Of a stretch of 6,247 nucleotides of DNA, positions 5,395 through 6,247 are shown in pieces. Under the pieces are notes generated by a model, which saw only the letters and a program-made list of their open reading frames with translations, ran no database searches and was not told the origin of the DNA. Source of the DNA: Anaerolineales bacterium (lineage in GTDB: Bacteria; Chloroflexota; Anaerolineae; Anaerolineales; JABWBV01). The stretch is from positions 1 through 6,247 of the forward strand of contig JALUWE010000536.1 of assembly GCA_027019845.1 (NCBI GenBank), in the 5' to 3' direction. The translations under genes and the position numbers were made by a program. Every line of letters starts with the position of its first letter. Position 1 is the first letter of the stretch.

Positions 5395-6247
5395 ATGCCC
5401 GCTCAAAACCAACCCCATGTCATCGCCGAAAAAATCCGTAAAGCGCTGGAAGCCAACCGCTACCAGCAGGCCATCGAGATCCTGCTCGACTATCATCCGG
5501 TGGACCAGGCCGACGCGTTCAACAACCTCGACGAAAAGCACCAGCAAGCCCTGCTCAAGCACCTGGACGTTCCCGCCACTGCCGACCTGTTCGACGAACT
5601 GGAAGACGAAGACACCCTGGAGGCCTCGGCCTCGCTTTCGGTGGAGCGGCTGGCCGACGTATTGGACGAAATGGACCCGGACGAGGCCGCAGACCTGTTA
5701 GGCGACCTGCCCCCGGCGCGCGCCGCCCAGGCCCTGGCCGAGATGGAAGACCCGGCAGACGTCCTCCCTCTCCTGGGATACCCGGACGAAACCGCTGGCG
5801 GGCGAATGACCACCAGCTACATCGCCCTTCGCAGGCACACCACCGCACAGCAGGCCATCGAATTTCTACGCCAGGTTGGCCCGGACATCGACGTGCCCTA
5901 CTACCTGTTCGTCATCGACCGGGAAAACAGGCTCTCCGGCGTGGTGGGGTTGCGCGATTTGGTGATCGCCGACCCGCACACCCCGATGGAACGCATTATG
6001 GACTCGGACGTGATCTTCGTCACCACCGGTACCGACCAGGAAGAGGCCGCCCGCACGATGGCGCGTTACAACTTGTCGGCTTTGCCCGTGGTAGACGAAC
6101 AACGCCGCCTGGTTGGTGTGATCACCGGTGATGATCTGATCGACGTGCTCGAGGAAGAGGCCACGGAGGACATCTACCGCCTGGCAAACGTTTCGGACAT
6201 CGATCTCGACCCAGAGAGTCCGGTGGTGGATCAACTCAAAGGCCGTT
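5395..6247 (+). CDS. mgtE: Magnesium transporter MgtE, cytosolic N-domain and CBS domains (3' end outside window)
   Basis: MgtE is a dimeric Mg2+ channel of the inner membrane whose cytosolic domains sense Mg2+ and close the pore when Mg2+ is plentiful. The frame is open from ATG at 5395 to the window edge, giving 284 residues. Residues about 10-130 form the helical N domain with the acidic, repeated text DEMDPDEAADLLGDLPP (91-107). ETAGGRM (132-138) leads into two CBS domains (about 138-199 and 201-262). DDLIDVLEEEATEDIYRLA (246-264) is a hallmark of the family and leads into the plug helix. The membrane domain lies beyond the window. The start is 5 nt after the rlmN stop; no strong ribosome binding site is seen, which fits coupled translation. 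CBS-containing relatives without the MgtE pore exist, but the N domain plus EEEATEDIY makes MgtE the clear choice. Confidence 0.93.
   Translation, partial: MPAQNQPHVIAEKIRKALEANRYQQAIEILLDYHPVDQADAFNNLDEKHQQALLKHLDVPATADLFDELEDEDTLEASASLSVERLADVLDEMDPDEAADLLGDLPPARAAQALAEMEDPADVLPLLGYPDETAGGRMTTSYIALRRHTTAQQAIEFLRQVGPDIDVPYYLFVIDRENRLSGVVGLRDLVIADPHTPMERIMDSDVIFVTTGTDQEEAARTMARYNLSALPVVDEQRRLVGVITGDDLIDVLEEEATEDIYRLANVSDIDLDPESPVVDQLKGR

Overview
The window looks like chromosomal DNA of a Chloroflexota bacterium, most likely of the Anaerolineae type. I base this on the style of the trigger factor, ClpP and RlmN proteins recalled from that group; no search was run. The DNA is moderately GC-rich, with mostly G/C third positions outside tig, and almost all genes lie on the + strand.

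Left part (1-1200): the C-terminal half of a tyrosine recombinase, cut by the window edge, runs towards a convergent, unrecognised Trp-rich small protein gene on the - strand. The upstream flank of that gene holds a weak promoter candidate and a short inverted repeat. This is the only accessory-looking part of the window.

Middle (1177-3523): a near-consensus promoter (TTGACG-17-TATAAT) drives tRNA-Leu(UAG). A 15-bp perfect hairpin without a T tract follows the tRNA. Then come tig (trigger factor, TTG start) and, 20 nt later, clpP. A canonical intrinsic terminator closes this unit. No separate tig promoter is visible, so the tRNA promoter may feed the whole unit. The genes are linked by function: trigger factor folds nascent chains at the ribosome, and ClpP degrades proteins handed over by Clp ATPases. 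The usual partner clpX does not follow.

Right part (3543-6247): a second tight + strand unit comprises a NagD-like HAD phosphatase, rlmN (overlapping by ATGA) and, 5 nt later, mgtE, whose membrane domain lies beyond the window. RlmN modifies 23S rRNA and tRNA, and MgtE is a Mg2+ channel; the HAD substrate is unknown.

I found no CRISPR array, insertion sequence, toxin-antitoxin pair or clear novel system. The points most worth a second look are the unrecognised - strand protein with its upstream palindrome, the hairpin between tRNA-Leu and tig, and the acidic, repeat-encoded tail of trigger factor.
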